Shown piece after piece: positions 8,571 to 17,269 of a stretch of DNA of 64,000 nt. Numbering within the stretch: the first letter of the stretch is position 1; each line of letters begins with the position of its first letter. The notes under the pieces were generated by a model. The model was not told the origin of the DNA. It did no database searches and saw only the letters and a list, made by a program, of their open reading frames with translations. The DNA lies in the NCBI GenBank assembly GCA_949294095.1, contig CASFFZ010000003.1:23874-87873 (forward strand), written 5' to 3'. The position numbers and the translations under genes are program-made. This DNA comes from an uncultured bacterium (GTDB lineage: Bacteria > Elusimicrobiota > Elusimicrobia > Elusimicrobiales > Elusimicrobiaceae).

Positions 8571-9887
8571 ATGAAACCGGAAAAATTTACTCCCAATCCC
8601 TTTGCCCTCATCCCGCTGGGCGTTTTTTTGCTCTCCTACTTGGCCGTTTCCTTAGCGGCGGGCGATTTTTACAAAATGCCCATTACCGTAGCTTTTGTGC
8701 TGGCCTCCGTGGTGGGCGTTGCCATGAGCAAAGGCGGTTCGCTGCATAACCGCATTGAACTGTTTTGCAAAGGGGCCGCCAATTCCAACATCATGCTGAT
8801 GGTGCTGATTTTCATCTTGGCGGGAGCCTTTGCCCAAACCGCCAAAGCCATGGGCGCGGTGGATGCAACGGTCAATTTAACCTTGGCCATTTTGCCGGGC
8901 AACGTGTTGGCGGCGGGCGTGTTTTTGGCGGCGTGCGTCATATCGGTTTCGGTAGGCACTTCGGTAGGCACGATCGTGGCGCTGACGCCGGTGGCGGCGG
9001 GCTTGGCGGCGCAGACGGGCATTTCTCCCGCGCTGATGAGCGCGGTGGTGGTAAGCGGGGCCATGTTTGGGGACAATCTTTCTTTTATTTCCGATACCAC
9101 GATCGTCGCCACCCGCACCCAAGGCTGCAAAATGGCGGATAAATTCAAAACCAATTTTCACATCGTGATGCCTTTTGCCATTCTTGCGACCATTCTCTAT
9201 ATTTTCTTGGGAAGCGGCGCGCAAAGTTCGTTTGCCAGCGGCCCCATTTCGTGGGTAAAAGTGCTGCCGTATGTAATCGTATTGGCAGCGGCGGTGATGG
9301 GCGTAAACGTAATGCTGGTGCTGTTGGGAGGAACCGTCTTGTGCGGGCTGATCGGCCTAATGACGGGGGCTTTTGACGTGTGGGGCTGGACGACCTCCAT
9401 GGGGGCCGGCATCAACGCAATGGGCGAGCTGATTATTGTTACGTTATTGGCCGGCGGCATGCTGGAAATGATCCGCTGCAACGGCGGGCTGGCGTGGATT
9501 ATCCAAAAGATGACGGCTAAAATTTCTTCCCGCCGCGGGGCGGAGCTGAGCATTGCCGGCGTCATCAGTTTTGCCAACTTGTGCACCGCCAACAATACCA
9601 TTGCCCTGATTATGGCCGGGCCCATTGCCAAAGAAATCGCCCAGCGCTTTGGCATTGCCCCAAACCGCTCGGCAAGCTTATTGGATATTTTTTCCTGCTT
9701 TGTACAGGGTGTTATTCCGTACGGGGCCCAACTGCTGATGGCGGCCAGTTTGTCCGGGGTGTCGCCGGTAAGCATTATGCGCTACTTATATTATCCGTAT
9801 TTATTAGGCATAGGGGCGCTGCTAGCCATTTGGCTGGGGCTTCCGCGCACGCATGCACCGCAGCAGACGGCAAAAACGGAAGCGTAG
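8571..9887 (+). CDS. NhaC-family Na+/H+ antiporter
   Basis: A 438-residue polytopic membrane protein with about eleven hydrophobic segments. Family-typical segments include VSVGTSVGTIVALTPVA (near residue 127), AMFGDNLSFISDTTIVAT and FANLCTANNTIALI. NhaC-type carriers exchange sodium for protons or act as related ion or organic-acid exchangers; the ion is not determined by sequence. There is only a weak AGGA ribosome site. The gene stands alone between a terminator and tRNA-Arg. Confidence 0.88.
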   Translation: MKPEKFTPNPFALIPLGVFLLSYLAVSLAAGDFYKMPITVAFVLASVVGVAMSKGGSLHNRIELFCKGAANSNIMLMVLIFILAGAFAQTAKAMGAVDATVNLTLAILPGNVLAAGVFLAACVISVSVGTSVGTIVALTPVAAGLAAQTGISPALMSAVVVSGAMFGDNLSFISDTTIVATRTQGCKMADKFKTNFHIVMPFAILATILYIFLGSGAQSSFASGPISWVKVLPYVIVLAAAVMGVNVMLVLLGGTVLCGLIGLMTGAFDVWGWTTSMGAGINAMGELIIVTLLAGGMLEMIRCNGGLAWIIQKMTAKISSRRGAELSIAGVISFANLCTANNTIALIMAGPIAKEIAQRFGIAPNRSASLLDIFSCFVQGVIPYGAQLLMAASLSGVSPVSIMRYLYYPYLLGIGALLAIWLGLPRTHAPQQTAKTEA

Positions 9888-9936
9888 TCCTTCCTTGCGG
9901 CGCTTAATTTTGATAAAATAAAGAAAACAGATTTGC

Positions 9937-10011
9937 GCGCTCGTAGTTCAATGGATAGAGCGTCAGCCTCCGAAGCTGGAAATGTGGGTTCGACTCCCGC
10001 CGAGCGCACCA
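9937..10011 (+). tRNA. tRNA-Arg (anticodon CCG)
   Basis: A 75-base cloverleaf. Acceptor GCGCTCG pairs with CGAGCGC. The anticodon stem TCAGC/GCTGG encloses CTCCGAA with CCG at 9970-9972. The T arm contains GGTTCGACTCC. The 3' CCA is encoded. GATAAAAT about 20 bases upstream may be its -10 element. Confidence 0.96.
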
Positions 10012-10049
10012 GTTTTAGACGACAGTGTAGTAAAAACTGTAGTAAATCT

Positions 10050-10083
10050 TAAAATCCCCGGTTTTAAACCGGGGATTTTTGCT
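10050..10083. terminator. Bidirectional terminator between tRNA-Arg and the putative OMP gene
   Basis: AAATCCCCGG and CCGGGGATTT form a long stem with A-rich and T-rich flanks on both sides, so it can end the tRNA transcript and the convergent minus-strand gene. Confidence 0.85.
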
Positions 10084-10086
10084 TTT

Positions 10087-10836
10087 TTATAAATACAGCA
10101 ATTTAAACCCTACGCCAAAACTCCAATCCTTCGTTTTCCAATTTCCCGCGGCATGTGTGCTGGCGTTTGCATAAAAGGCCGTTCCGTCGTTTACCAGCGT
10201 GCCTGCTTCCAATTCCGGAATAAATTCCGCCATGCCGCTGTGTTCAAAATCCATATAATAATACAAGTTGGTCAGCACCCACCATTGATTGGGGGATGTA
10301 TAGCCGATATTGGCGCGCAAGCGGCCGGTGTTAATATCCGCCCGGGCATGATCCCCCACGACGGACACATAATGCTTATACCCTACCGCCCCGTAAAAGC
10401 CGTCCGGGAAAGCGAGCAAAATAAAAGCGGACGGGCTGGCCTGCACCTGCCCGGAACCCAACAGTTTATCCGTAGCGGTGGGCAGGAAAAATTCCATTTT
10501 GGCGCCGAAACCAAACAAATTTTCTGCGGGAAGCGTCCAAGTGATATTCGCCAGCACGTCCCCCAACCCGTTGACGGATTTATCCGGCGATTCGTACCGC
10601 ACCAGCGGCACTTCCACCCCCCAGTTAAAACGCTCGTTAATCACGTGATAGGTTTTTAGCGTAAGCTGGGTAGAAGAAATCCCGGCGCTGTCGTCCAGTA
10701 CGGTGGTGGAGGGATTTACTTCAAACGTGGTAATGTTTTCCGTCGGCACCACGCCGTAATGATACGTCCGCTGAATTTGCGCACTCAGCGGAGAAACAAA
10801 ACAGAAAACCAAAATTGTCAGTAGTCCTTTGCGCAT
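10087..10836 (-). CDS. Secreted protein, probable outer-membrane beta-barrel
   Basis: A 249-residue protein with a clear signal peptide (MRKGLLTILVFCFVSPLSAQ, cleavage after SAQ). The mature part alternates polar and hydrophobic residues in short strands with many aromatics (for example WGVEVPLVRY, FYGAVGYKHYVSVV, WWVLTNLYYYMDF) and ends FGVGFKLLYL, as in small outer-membrane barrels. GLGDVLANITW resembles the Meta-pathway phenol-degradation/transporter-like OMP family. No specific ligand can be named. An AGAGGAG site precedes the start. It is monocistronic, with a terminator immediately downstream. Confidence 0.75.
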   Translation of the reverse strand: MRKGLLTILVFCFVSPLSAQIQRTYHYGVVPTENITTFEVNPSTTVLDDSAGISSTQLTLKTYHVINERFNWGVEVPLVRYESPDKSVNGLGDVLANITWTLPAENLFGFGAKMEFFLPTATDKLLGSGQVQASPSAFILLAFPDGFYGAVGYKHYVSVVGDHARADINTGRLRANIGYTSPNQWWVLTNLYYYMDFEHSGMAEFIPELEAGTLVNDGTAFYANASTHAAGNWKTKDWSFGVGFKLLYL

Positions 10837-10910
10837 AAGCTCCTCTCTGCAGGAAACGCCCTCTTGTTACTTTAATAGTGTTTTGCCAAATTTCAAGTCC
10901 GGCGGAATCA

Positions 10911-11702
10911 TTATTTTTTAATTCGGCAAACGTCTTCGTTCTCCGGGCATACGGCAGGTTTTTTATGGGCAATGGGCTTGGCCGAAAACAGCAAAAACCG
11001 CCCGCCGCTGGCCCGCGAAGAAGCCCGCAGCTCCCCGCCGCATATGCGTAAGAAAGAATCTTTTGCAAAACAGGCTTTCTCGTCTGGGCCGAAATGCACC
11101 CTGCCGCCAAATACATACAGAACGGTTGTATTTTCCGCCGGGGCCCGATACGCAAACGATCCCCCGGGATTTAACGTTACATCTAAAATTGTGGTTCCCA
11201 GCGGATGCTGGGCAATGCTTCCCTGACGGTGTTCAAACGCCCCGCACAAAACCCGCACTTGCGCATCGGCCGTGCGCACCAGCGGCACGTGCTCGCTTTC
11301 AAACTCCCAGCGCTGTCCGCCGCCTTCTGCTCCCGGGGCCGTGTGCATCCATAACTCCATATTCAACACATATACGCTTTGGCTCGGATCGGCCTGTTTA
11401 AGCCCGCCCACCACGTTTATCCAACGCGAAGTTCCTTCCGGCCGGGCCAAATGTTCGTCTTCCAAATCGGGCGGATCTACTAGGCCGGTTACCAAATAGT
11501 TTAAGGTTTCCCGGTTAGGATGTAAGGGCGGGGCTATAATATCAGCCCGTTCAAATTCCGGACTGCAATAACAAACCGCCAACCAATAAAACGGATCAAA
11601 AGAAGCTTGGTTATGCCGGTCAATCAGCCGGCGCAACACCATACACGGCCCGGTGGAAGAAAGCTCCCACCACACGGAACGTTTTGCCTGCGTATTTTCC
11701 AT
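10911..11702 (-). CDS. Pirin-like cupin protein
   Basis: A 263-residue protein resembling pirins. FDPFYWLAVCY corresponds to the FDPF-L-D block, and HPNRETLNYLVTG to the HPHRGFETVTY block of the N-terminal cupin. The second metal-binding histidine of pirin is asparagine here. Further on HPLGTTILDVTLNPGG and FGGRVHFG fit a C-terminal cupin half. Pirins are iron-binding proteins, some with quercetinase activity or regulatory roles; with a changed ligand set the activity is uncertain. ATG at 11702 follows a GGGGGG run acting as a weak ribosome site; a longer reading frame upstream has no similarity. Confidence 0.65.
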   Translation of the reverse strand: MENTQAKRSVWWELSSTGPCMVLRRLIDRHNQASFDPFYWLAVCYCSPEFERADIIAPPLHPNRETLNYLVTGLVDPPDLEDEHLARPEGTSRWINVVGGLKQADPSQSVYVLNMELWMHTAPGAEGGGQRWEFESEHVPLVRTADAQVRVLCGAFEHRQGSIAQHPLGTTILDVTLNPGGSFAYRAPAENTTVLYVFGGRVHFGPDEKACFAKDSFLRICGGELRASSRASGGRFLLFSAKPIAHKKPAVCPENEDVCRIKK

Positions 11703-11845
11703 TTTCCCCCCGTAGCACGGCCGGCCGTTCCTAGGGCCGGAACATGCATTTTTCTTTATTTTACAACAACGCACATGCTTCGGCCCGTATATAATTGGAT
11801 TAGTTGCCCGCCATACGCCCCGGCGCACCGCCGGACAAACACGCC

Positions 11846-12271
11846 TCAGGTACCGGTTTCCTTTCCTAATTTAATACGAAGTTCTTGAATTTTTTCTTGG
11901 ATAAAATTGGCAGCATCAAGCGAAAGGGGCGAGTTCTTCCCTTGCATAATATGCAGCGACAGCGCCCGCTCAAACCACAGGAGCGCTTTTTCTTCATTCT
12001 GCGGGGCGCCGTGGCCGGCCAAATACATTTCCGCCGCCTGCAGCATCACGCCGCAATCTTCGCCGGCATTGGCAACGATGACCGTCCATTTAAAGGCCAG
12101 GGGATAATACACTTCCGATTCTTCCCGGTACAGCATAAGCAGCCTGTAGCGCGCCTCTTCGTCCCCGTTTTGAGCTTCTTGATCCCATTTCAGGTAGCGT
12201 TCCCGGCGGCGGGCGGAAAAATCAAAAAAATGTTTAATGCGCTCCCAACAGCTGCCCCAATGCCACGGCAT
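11846..12271 (-). CDS. Small Sel1-repeat-like protein
   Basis: A 141-residue soluble, charged protein. Residues 77-106 contain a good Sel1/TPR-type repeat (AEMYLAGHGAPQNEEKALLW) and residues 30-50 (DQEAQNGDEEARYRLLMLY) look like a degenerate first copy. Such alpha-solenoids bind partner proteins. No signal peptide is seen. An AGGAG site lies 9 bases upstream of the ATG. It diverges from the radical SAM gene across 65 bases. Function is unknown. Confidence 0.7.
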   Translation of the reverse strand: MPWHWGSCWERIKHFFDFSARRRERYLKWDQEAQNGDEEARYRLLMLYREESEVYYPLAFKWTVIVANAGEDCGVMLQAAEMYLAGHGAPQNEEKALLWFERALSLHIMQGKNSPLSLDAANFIQEKIQELRIKLGKETGT

Positions 12272-12336
12272 TATTTTGCTCCTTTTTTTAGATATTGTAC
12301 ACTATATAAATACTTTTCGCTAGGGAGACGCCGCTT

Positions 12337-13152
12337 ATGATTACGATTACCACCACACCCGTCAAAACCTTGCTTTCCAAATCCAAAATCCCGGGGTTGG
12401 ATTATGTGATTAACCCTTACGTCGGCTGTCCGCACAAATGCGTATATTGCTACGCCGAATATATGCGCAAATTTACGGGCCACAGCGAAGAATGGGGCGA
12501 TTTTTTAGATGTAAAAGAGTGTCCCGTCCCCCTTCGCCCCGCCCAGTTATTCCGCACAAAGGTTATGCTTAGCTCGGTAACCGACCCCTACAATCCATAT
12601 GAAAAACAATACGAACTCACCCGGAAATTGCTTAAACAGCTTATTGTCTGCCAAGCGCATGTATACATCCTTACCAAATCGGCCCTAGTGCTGCGGGACA
12701 TGGATTTACTCCAACAAATGCCTTCCTGCGAGGTGGCTTTTTCCATAGCCTCCACCGACGAATCCTTCCGGCAGTTGGCCGAACCGGGCGCCTCCAGCCT
12801 GGAAGAGCGGAAAAACGCCCTTAAAATTTTACATCAGAACGGAATTCACACCGCGCTCATGGCGGCGCCTTTGTTCCCGGGCATAAGCGACTGGGAAAAC
12901 ATAATTACCGAAACCCAGTCGTATGTGGAACGCTACAGTTTTGACAGTTTAAACATGCGCCCGGCTTACCAGCGCAAAGTAATGAATTTTGTGGCCCAAC
13001 ATTACCCGCAGGTACTGCCGCTTTACAGCGAAATATTTTTGCAGGAAAACCCTCAGTATTGGGATAAGCTGAGCCAAGATATTGCCGCTTACTGCCGCCG
13101 GAACAATATCCGGTTTGACGTGCACTTCGGCTCCGCCCGTTCCCGCAATTAA
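12337..13152 (+). CDS. Radical SAM protein of the SPL (spore-photoproduct-lyase-like) family
   Basis: A 271-residue radical SAM enzyme with the 4Fe-4S motif CPHKCVYC (CxxxCxxC) near residue 31, preceded by GLDYVINPYVG and followed by YAEYMRKF. LSSVTDPYNPYEKQYELTR is typical of this family, related to spore photoproduct lyase but found in many non-sporulating bacteria. The substrate is unknown; DNA-lesion repair is only a family association. It has a GGGAG site and is monocistronic, ending at a hairpin. Confidence 0.87.
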   Translation: MITITTTPVKTLLSKSKIPGLDYVINPYVGCPHKCVYCYAEYMRKFTGHSEEWGDFLDVKECPVPLRPAQLFRTKVMLSSVTDPYNPYEKQYELTRKLLKQLIVCQAHVYILTKSALVLRDMDLLQQMPSCEVAFSIASTDESFRQLAEPGASSLEERKNALKILHQNGIHTALMAAPLFPGISDWENIITETQSYVERYSFDSLNMRPAYQRKVMNFVAQHYPQVLPLYSEIFLQENPQYWDKLSQDIAAYCRRNNIRFDVHFGSARSRN

Positions 13153-13180
13153 AAAATCCCCGCTTTAAGCGGGGATTTTA
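13152..13180. terminator. Bidirectional terminator between the radical SAM and PTS genes
   Basis: AAATCCCCGC TTTAA GCGGGGATTT forms a stem flanked by A and T runs, serving both convergent genes. Confidence 0.85.
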
Positions 13181-13182
13181 AA

Positions 13183-14583
13183 TTATTCTTCTTCATTGGG
13201 CGGATCATCAAAACCCATTTTCCAAGTAAACAGGAACCCCGCCGCCATCGCCGCCAAGAAACCGACTGCATAAAAAATCACGCTGTGCAGGTTGCTCAGC
13301 ACCAGAAACAGCACCAGCCCCGATACCCCAAACGGAATGGCCGAAGTAACTTGAAAGCACGCAACGATTGCCCCGCCTACAGCCGCTCCCAAACAGGCGC
13401 CGATAAAAGGCTTAAATAAAGGGAGCGTAACCCCATAAATAAGCGGCTCGCCAATGCCCAACAGTCCGATCGGCAAAGCATTTTTAACAATCGTTTTCAG
13501 CTTGGTGTTTTTGGTTTTAAGCAATACGGCCAAACTGGCCCCCACTTGGCCGGCGCCCGCCATGCACAAAATGGGAAACAACGGATTGGCGCCCAACGAG
13601 TCCACCAATTGCTGGTGGATGGGCACTAAGCTTTGGTGGATGCCCAGCATGACCAGCGGCAAAAAAGAACCGCCCAACAGGGCCCCAGTCAGCACCCCCG
13701 TGTGCCGCAACGCGTTTTGGGTTTGCACGGCCAACTGTTCCGACAGCCATCCGGCGGCCGGCTGAATCAGCACTAAAGAGACGAGCCCCACGATTAAAAT
13801 GGTTAACGTCGGCGTCAGAAACATTTCCGCACTGCCCTTGAACCATCCGCGCAGGCGTTTTTCCAGCCAACTGCCCGCCCAGCATACCAGCAAAACGGCG
13901 ATTACGCCGCCTTTCCCCGGCATTAAGGACACCCCAAACAAGGAAATTTCCGCCAAAGCGGGCATATTTAAAATCCCCGCAAAGGCCACCCCCAACGCCG
14001 GCGTGCCGCCAAACTCTTTATTGGCATTGTAACCGACGACGGCATTTAAATAGAAAAAAATACCGTTTCCAAAAACGCTTAAAAGCGCCACCAAGCTGGA
14101 ATCGCCCGTCAGCACGGTTTTGGACAGGATATTGGTAATCCCCAGCAAAAGCCCGCAGCCGATGTAGGCCGGAATCAGCGGCAGGAAAATATTTCCAATC
14201 ACCGCACAGGCATGGCTCAATCTGCTGGAGTACGTCTTCCGCACGGCATCTTTATTGGCCTTTGTATCGCCGATGGCTACATTAATCACGCCGGAAGGCA
14301 CATACACGCCCGAAAGCTGCAGCGGCGCAAACGCATGCCGCTCCCGAAAATACGCCGCCAGCTTATTGGCGGTAGACGGCCCCACAATCAGCTGGTGCTG
14401 CGAACCGGAATAAAAATATCCGGCCACATCTTTTACCTGGCGCAACGCTTCCGGGGACACCAACGCCTCGTCCTTTACCGTAAAGCGCAACCGCGTCATA
14501 CAGCAGCCCAGCGTAACGATATTTTCCGCCCCGCCGCAAGCTGCCAAAATTCCTTCATACATCGCTTTTAAATCCGCAGGCAT
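13183..14583 (-). CDS. PTS sugar permease IIBC (MurP/sucrose-type domain order), lacking IIA
   Basis: A 466-residue permease. The N-terminal IIB domain has the phosphorylatable cysteine in TLGCCMTRLRFTV (about residue 27). A linker leads to an IIC domain of about ten membrane segments, with GNIFLPLIPAYIGCGLL, LGIHQSLVPIHQQL and LLGIGEPLIYGVTLP. The IIB-IIC order and these blocks suit the glucose-superfamily branch with sucrose, trehalose and N-acetylmuramate (MurP) permeases. There is no IIA domain, so phosphate must come from another protein, plausibly the IIA-HPr-EI fusion at 50553-53033. The start ATG at 14583 overlaps the carbonic anhydrase stop (TAATG), with GGAGG upstream. Substrate assignment is tentative. 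Confidence 0.85.
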   Translation of the reverse strand: MPADLKAMYEGILAACGGAENIVTLGCCMTRLRFTVKDEALVSPEALRQVKDVAGYFYSGSQHQLIVGPSTANKLAAYFRERHAFAPLQLSGVYVPSGVINVAIGDTKANKDAVRKTYSSRLSHACAVIGNIFLPLIPAYIGCGLLLGITNILSKTVLTGDSSLVALLSVFGNGIFFYLNAVVGYNANKEFGGTPALGVAFAGILNMPALAEISLFGVSLMPGKGGVIAVLLVCWAGSWLEKRLRGWFKGSAEMFLTPTLTILIVGLVSLVLIQPAAGWLSEQLAVQTQNALRHTGVLTGALLGGSFLPLVMLGIHQSLVPIHQQLVDSLGANPLFPILCMAGAGQVGASLAVLLKTKNTKLKTIVKNALPIGLLGIGEPLIYGVTLPLFKPFIGACLGAAVGGAIVACFQVTSAIPFGVSGLVLFLVLSNLHSVIFYAVGFLAAMAAGFLFTWKMGFDDPPNEEE

Positions 14584-15188
14584 TATTCCTCCGTCTCCAC
14601 AAAACTCCACTCGTTGTGAATGGCATCAAACCGTTCCAAACGACCGGTATCAATATGAAAAATCATTCCTTCCAAATTTAAATTGCCTGTCGCCAGCGCC
14701 TGCTGCACACAGGGGATTTCCCGCAGGCGGGCCAGCTGATCCAGGACATTGTTTTTAATGGCTTGTTCGTAGCTGTCTCCGCGGTATTTTCCTCCGCCCA
14801 GCCAAGCCGAAATGGCCGCAGGCAGTTTATCCAACATTTTCAGTTTGGCCACGGCATTGCAGTTGCTGTGGCCCAGCACGACTATATTTTGCACGCGCAA
14901 GCTCTCTACGGCAAACTGCAGCGAAGCCATCATGGACACGTCCCGCGTGTCCACTTGGTTTAGCATATTGCGGTGCACGCAGATGTGCCCGTCGTTGGTG
15001 GCGAAAATCGCTTCCGGGCAGACGCGGCTGTCAAAACAGCTGATCACCATGGAATGCGGGTTTTGGGTATGGGCAATTTGTTCGGCATGCAGCGCACAAA
15101 AGCCCTTGCGCGGCGGATTGCCCTTAAAAAAGTGGCGGTATCCGTCCAACAGCTGGCGCATGCCTTCATTGGGATAATTCGGCTCCAT
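14583..15188 (-). CDS. Beta-class carbonic anhydrase
   Basis: A 201-residue zinc enzyme interconverting CO2 and bicarbonate. Zinc ligands are visible as CFDSR (Cys and Asp-Arg dyad) and HSNC (His and Cys) about 60 residues later, in the order expected for beta-carbonic anhydrases. Start choice: ATG at 15188 lies 6 bases after TACAAT with a TG extension and has no ribosome site, which fits a leaderless transcript. A start 12 codons earlier (15224) would put that promoter inside the gene. It is translationally coupled to the PTS permease. Bicarbonate supply for PEP carboxykinase-linked anaplerosis is a plausible role. Confidence 0.9.
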   Translation of the reverse strand: MEPNYPNEGMRQLLDGYRHFFKGNPPRKGFCALHAEQIAHTQNPHSMVISCFDSRVCPEAIFATNDGHICVHRNMLNQVDTRDVSMMASLQFAVESLRVQNIVVLGHSNCNAVAKLKMLDKLPAAISAWLGGGKYRGDSYEQAIKNNVLDQLARLREIPCVQQALATGNLNLEGMIFHIDTGRLERFDAIHNEWSFVETEE

Positions 15189-15194
15189 ATAATT

Positions 15195-15200
15195 ATTGTA
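15195..15200 (-). promoter_or_regulatory. Extended -10 element, leaderless start of carbonic anhydrase
   Basis: Read on the minus strand, TGC-TACAAT is followed by six bases (AATTAT) and then ATG at 15188. No Shine-Dalgarno sequence is present. Confidence 0.55.
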
Positions 15201-15231
15201 GCAGTTTCTATTCTTATCGGGCATTTTTTCC

Positions 15232-15265
15232 CAAAAGAAAAGCCCCGCACCGGGCGGGGCTTGAA
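15232..15265 (-). terminator. Terminator after the SWIB gene
   Basis: On the minus strand GCCCCGC and GCGGGGC form a stem with a five-base loop followed by TTTTCTTTT, 15 bases after the SWIB stop codon. Confidence 0.85.
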
Positions 15266-15280
15266 AGATTCGGGCAACCG

Positions 15281-15538
15281 TTATTTGGACAGATGTTTGG
15301 AGAGGTATTTGCTCATATCAAACATGCTGATTTGTTTTTTGCCTTCAAAAATGGCGGCCAGTTTTTCATCCGCATTGATCATGCGTTTATTGGTGGAATC
15401 CTGCAGGCCGTTCTTTTTGATATAGTCCCACATCTTTTTGACCACTTCCGTGCGCGGAAGCGCGGCGGAACCCACTACGGCGGCGAGTTCGGCGCTGGGG
15501 GTTAAAGGGGCCATAAATTTTGCATTTGCTTTTGCCAT
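15281..15538 (-). CDS. SWIB/MDM2-domain protein
   Basis: An 85-residue protein that is almost entirely one SWIB domain: FMAPLTPSAELAAVVGS, LPRTEVVKKMWDYIKKNGLQ, MINADEKLAAIF, and ISMFDMSKYLSKHLSK at the end. The fold is best known in eukaryotic chromatin remodelling subunits and MDM2, but stand-alone copies occur in Chlamydiae and some other bacteria, where a nucleoid or DNA-associated role is suspected. There is an AGGAG site. It is monocistronic between a terminator and pckA. The bacterial function is not established. Confidence 0.9.
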   Translation of the reverse strand: MAKANAKFMAPLTPSAELAAVVGSAALPRTEVVKKMWDYIKKNGLQDSTNKRMINADEKLAAIFEGKKQISMFDMSKYLSKHLSK

Positions 15539-15651
15539 ATTACTAATTCTCCTGTTGCTGATACGAAAATATCGTTTTATTCATTCTATTATATTTGGAG
15601 CCCTTTTAGTAGACCCAAAGGGCTCCGTTAAATTTTGTCCGGCGCGGGCGC

Positions 15652-17268
15652 CTATTTTACTTTCGGCGCGGCGGCCAAGACTTCCTTGGAACAACCGTCT
15701 TCATACTTTTTGAAGTTTTCAATGAACGCCTTTGCCAAGGACTCATATTTTACCATATATTCTTCCTTATTGGCCCAAGAGTTCATCGGGTTCAAAATTT
15801 CAGACGGTACGCCCTCGCAGGACTGCGGAATCTGGAAGCCGAAAACCGGGTCGGTAATAAAATCTACCTTGGCCAGTTTCCCGTCCAACGCCGCATTCAA
15901 GAGCGCGCGGGTGTATTTGATGCTGATGCGGTGCCCCACGCCATACGGCCCGCCGATCCAGCCGGTGTTGACCAGCCAGCAGTCCACATTATGGGCTTTA
16001 ATTTTCTTTTTCAACAGTTCCGCATACACGGAAGGATGCAAAGGCATAAACGGCCCGCCAAAGCAGGTAGAGAAGGTGCTGGTGGGTTCTTTTACGCCTT
16101 TTTCCGTGCCGGCCACTTTGGCGGTGTAGCCGCTGATAAAGTGGTACAAAGCCTGGTCGGGCGTCAGTTTGGAAATGGGCGGCATCACGCCGAAAGCATC
16201 GCAGGTTAAGAAAATGATGTTTTTCGGGTGCGTGGCACGTTTGGATTCCACGGCGTTTTCAATAAAATTAAGCGGATAGCACGCGCGGGTGTTTTCCGTC
16301 AGGGTGTCGTCGCCCAAATTCAGTTTGCCGGTTTCCGGGTCAAACACTACGTTTTCCAACACGGTGCCGAAGCGGTGGGTGGTGGAATAAATTTGCGGTT
16401 CGGCTTCTTGGCTAAGCTTAATTACCTTGGCATAGCAGCCGCCTTCAAAGTTAAACACGCCCTCATCATCCCAGCCGTGTTCATCGTCGCCGATGAGGCC
16501 GCGGGTAATATCGGCAGACAGCGTGGTTTTGCCCGTGCCGGACAAACCGAAGAAAATGGCGCTGTCCTGCTTGTCGCCCACGTTGGCGGAGCAGTGCATG
16601 GTCATAATGCCTTTCTGCGGCAAGAGGAAGTTCATGACCGTAAAAAGCGCTTTTTTGTTTTCGCCGCCGTATTCGGAACCGATGACAAGAATCATCTTCT
16701 TCTCAAAGTTAATCAAAATGGCGGTTTCGCTCAGCGTGCCGTCGGTGGCGGGGTCTACTTTCATTTTGGGCAGGCAGATCAGCGTAAACTGCGGCACGAA
16801 CGATTTGAGTTCTTCCTGTTTGGGTTCAATGAACATGTTTTTTACAAACAGGTTCGTCCAAGCGCATTCGGTAATGGCGCGCACTTTGAGGCGGGAAGCT
16901 TCGCTGGAACCCACATACGCATCGCGCACGAAAAGATCTTTGTCTTTTACATATTCCTGCACTTTGGCGAAAATTTTGTCAAAGTATTCGGGCTTAATGC
17001 CTTTGTTGCTTTTGTTGTAAAAGAGTTTGCCTTCAATGTCTTTGGTTTCCACGAAATAGCGGTCGTTGGGGCTGCGGCCGGTATGTTTGCCGGTGCTCAC
17101 GCACAGCGGGCCGCCGTACACGATATTGGATTCCCCGCGGGAAAGCGACTGCTGATACAGGGCCGGAGTGGAATAGTTCCAATAAACGGTCTTCGCCGTG
17201 CTGACACCCGCATTTTCCAGTCCGTAATCCGGCTTAAAAAAATCCGGTTTTGCATTGAGTGTTTTCAT
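15652..17268 (-). CDS. pckA: Phosphoenolpyruvate carboxykinase (ATP)
   Basis: A 538-residue full-length ATP-type PEPCK interconverting oxaloacetate and PEP. The P-loop FGLSGTGKTTLSAD, the metal-binding GDDEHGWDDEGVFNFEGG and the substrate block GPLCVSTGKHTGRSPNDRY are all intact. In fermenting anaerobes it often runs towards CO2 fixation, making oxaloacetate and ATP. It starts one base after the aminotransferase stop, so the two form an operon; both act around oxaloacetate and aspartate. A carbonic anhydrase is encoded just downstream of the SWIB gene. Confidence 0.97.
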   Translation of the reverse strand: MKTLNAKPDFFKPDYGLENAGVSTAKTVYWNYSTPALYQQSLSRGESNIVYGGPLCVSTGKHTGRSPNDRYFVETKDIEGKLFYNKSNKGIKPEYFDKIFAKVQEYVKDKDLFVRDAYVGSSEASRLKVRAITECAWTNLFVKNMFIEPKQEELKSFVPQFTLICLPKMKVDPATDGTLSETAILINFEKKMILVIGSEYGGENKKALFTVMNFLLPQKGIMTMHCSANVGDKQDSAIFFGLSGTGKTTLSADITRGLIGDDEHGWDDEGVFNFEGGCYAKVIKLSQEAEPQIYSTTHRFGTVLENVVFDPETGKLNLGDDTLTENTRACYPLNFIENAVESKRATHPKNIIFLTCDAFGVMPPISKLTPDQALYHFISGYTAKVAGTEKGVKEPTSTFSTCFGGPFMPLHPSVYAELLKKKIKAHNVDCWLVNTGWIGGPYGVGHRISIKYTRALLNAALDGKLAKVDFITDPVFGFQIPQSCEGVPSEILNPMNSWANKEEYMVKYESLAKAFIENFKKYEDGCSKEVLAAAPKVK

Positions 17269-17269
17269 G

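Noticed and set aside
9791..10009. Minus-strand open frame with SAGVEPTFPASEADALS
   Set aside because: False translation of the tRNA-Arg gene and the antiporter 3' end.
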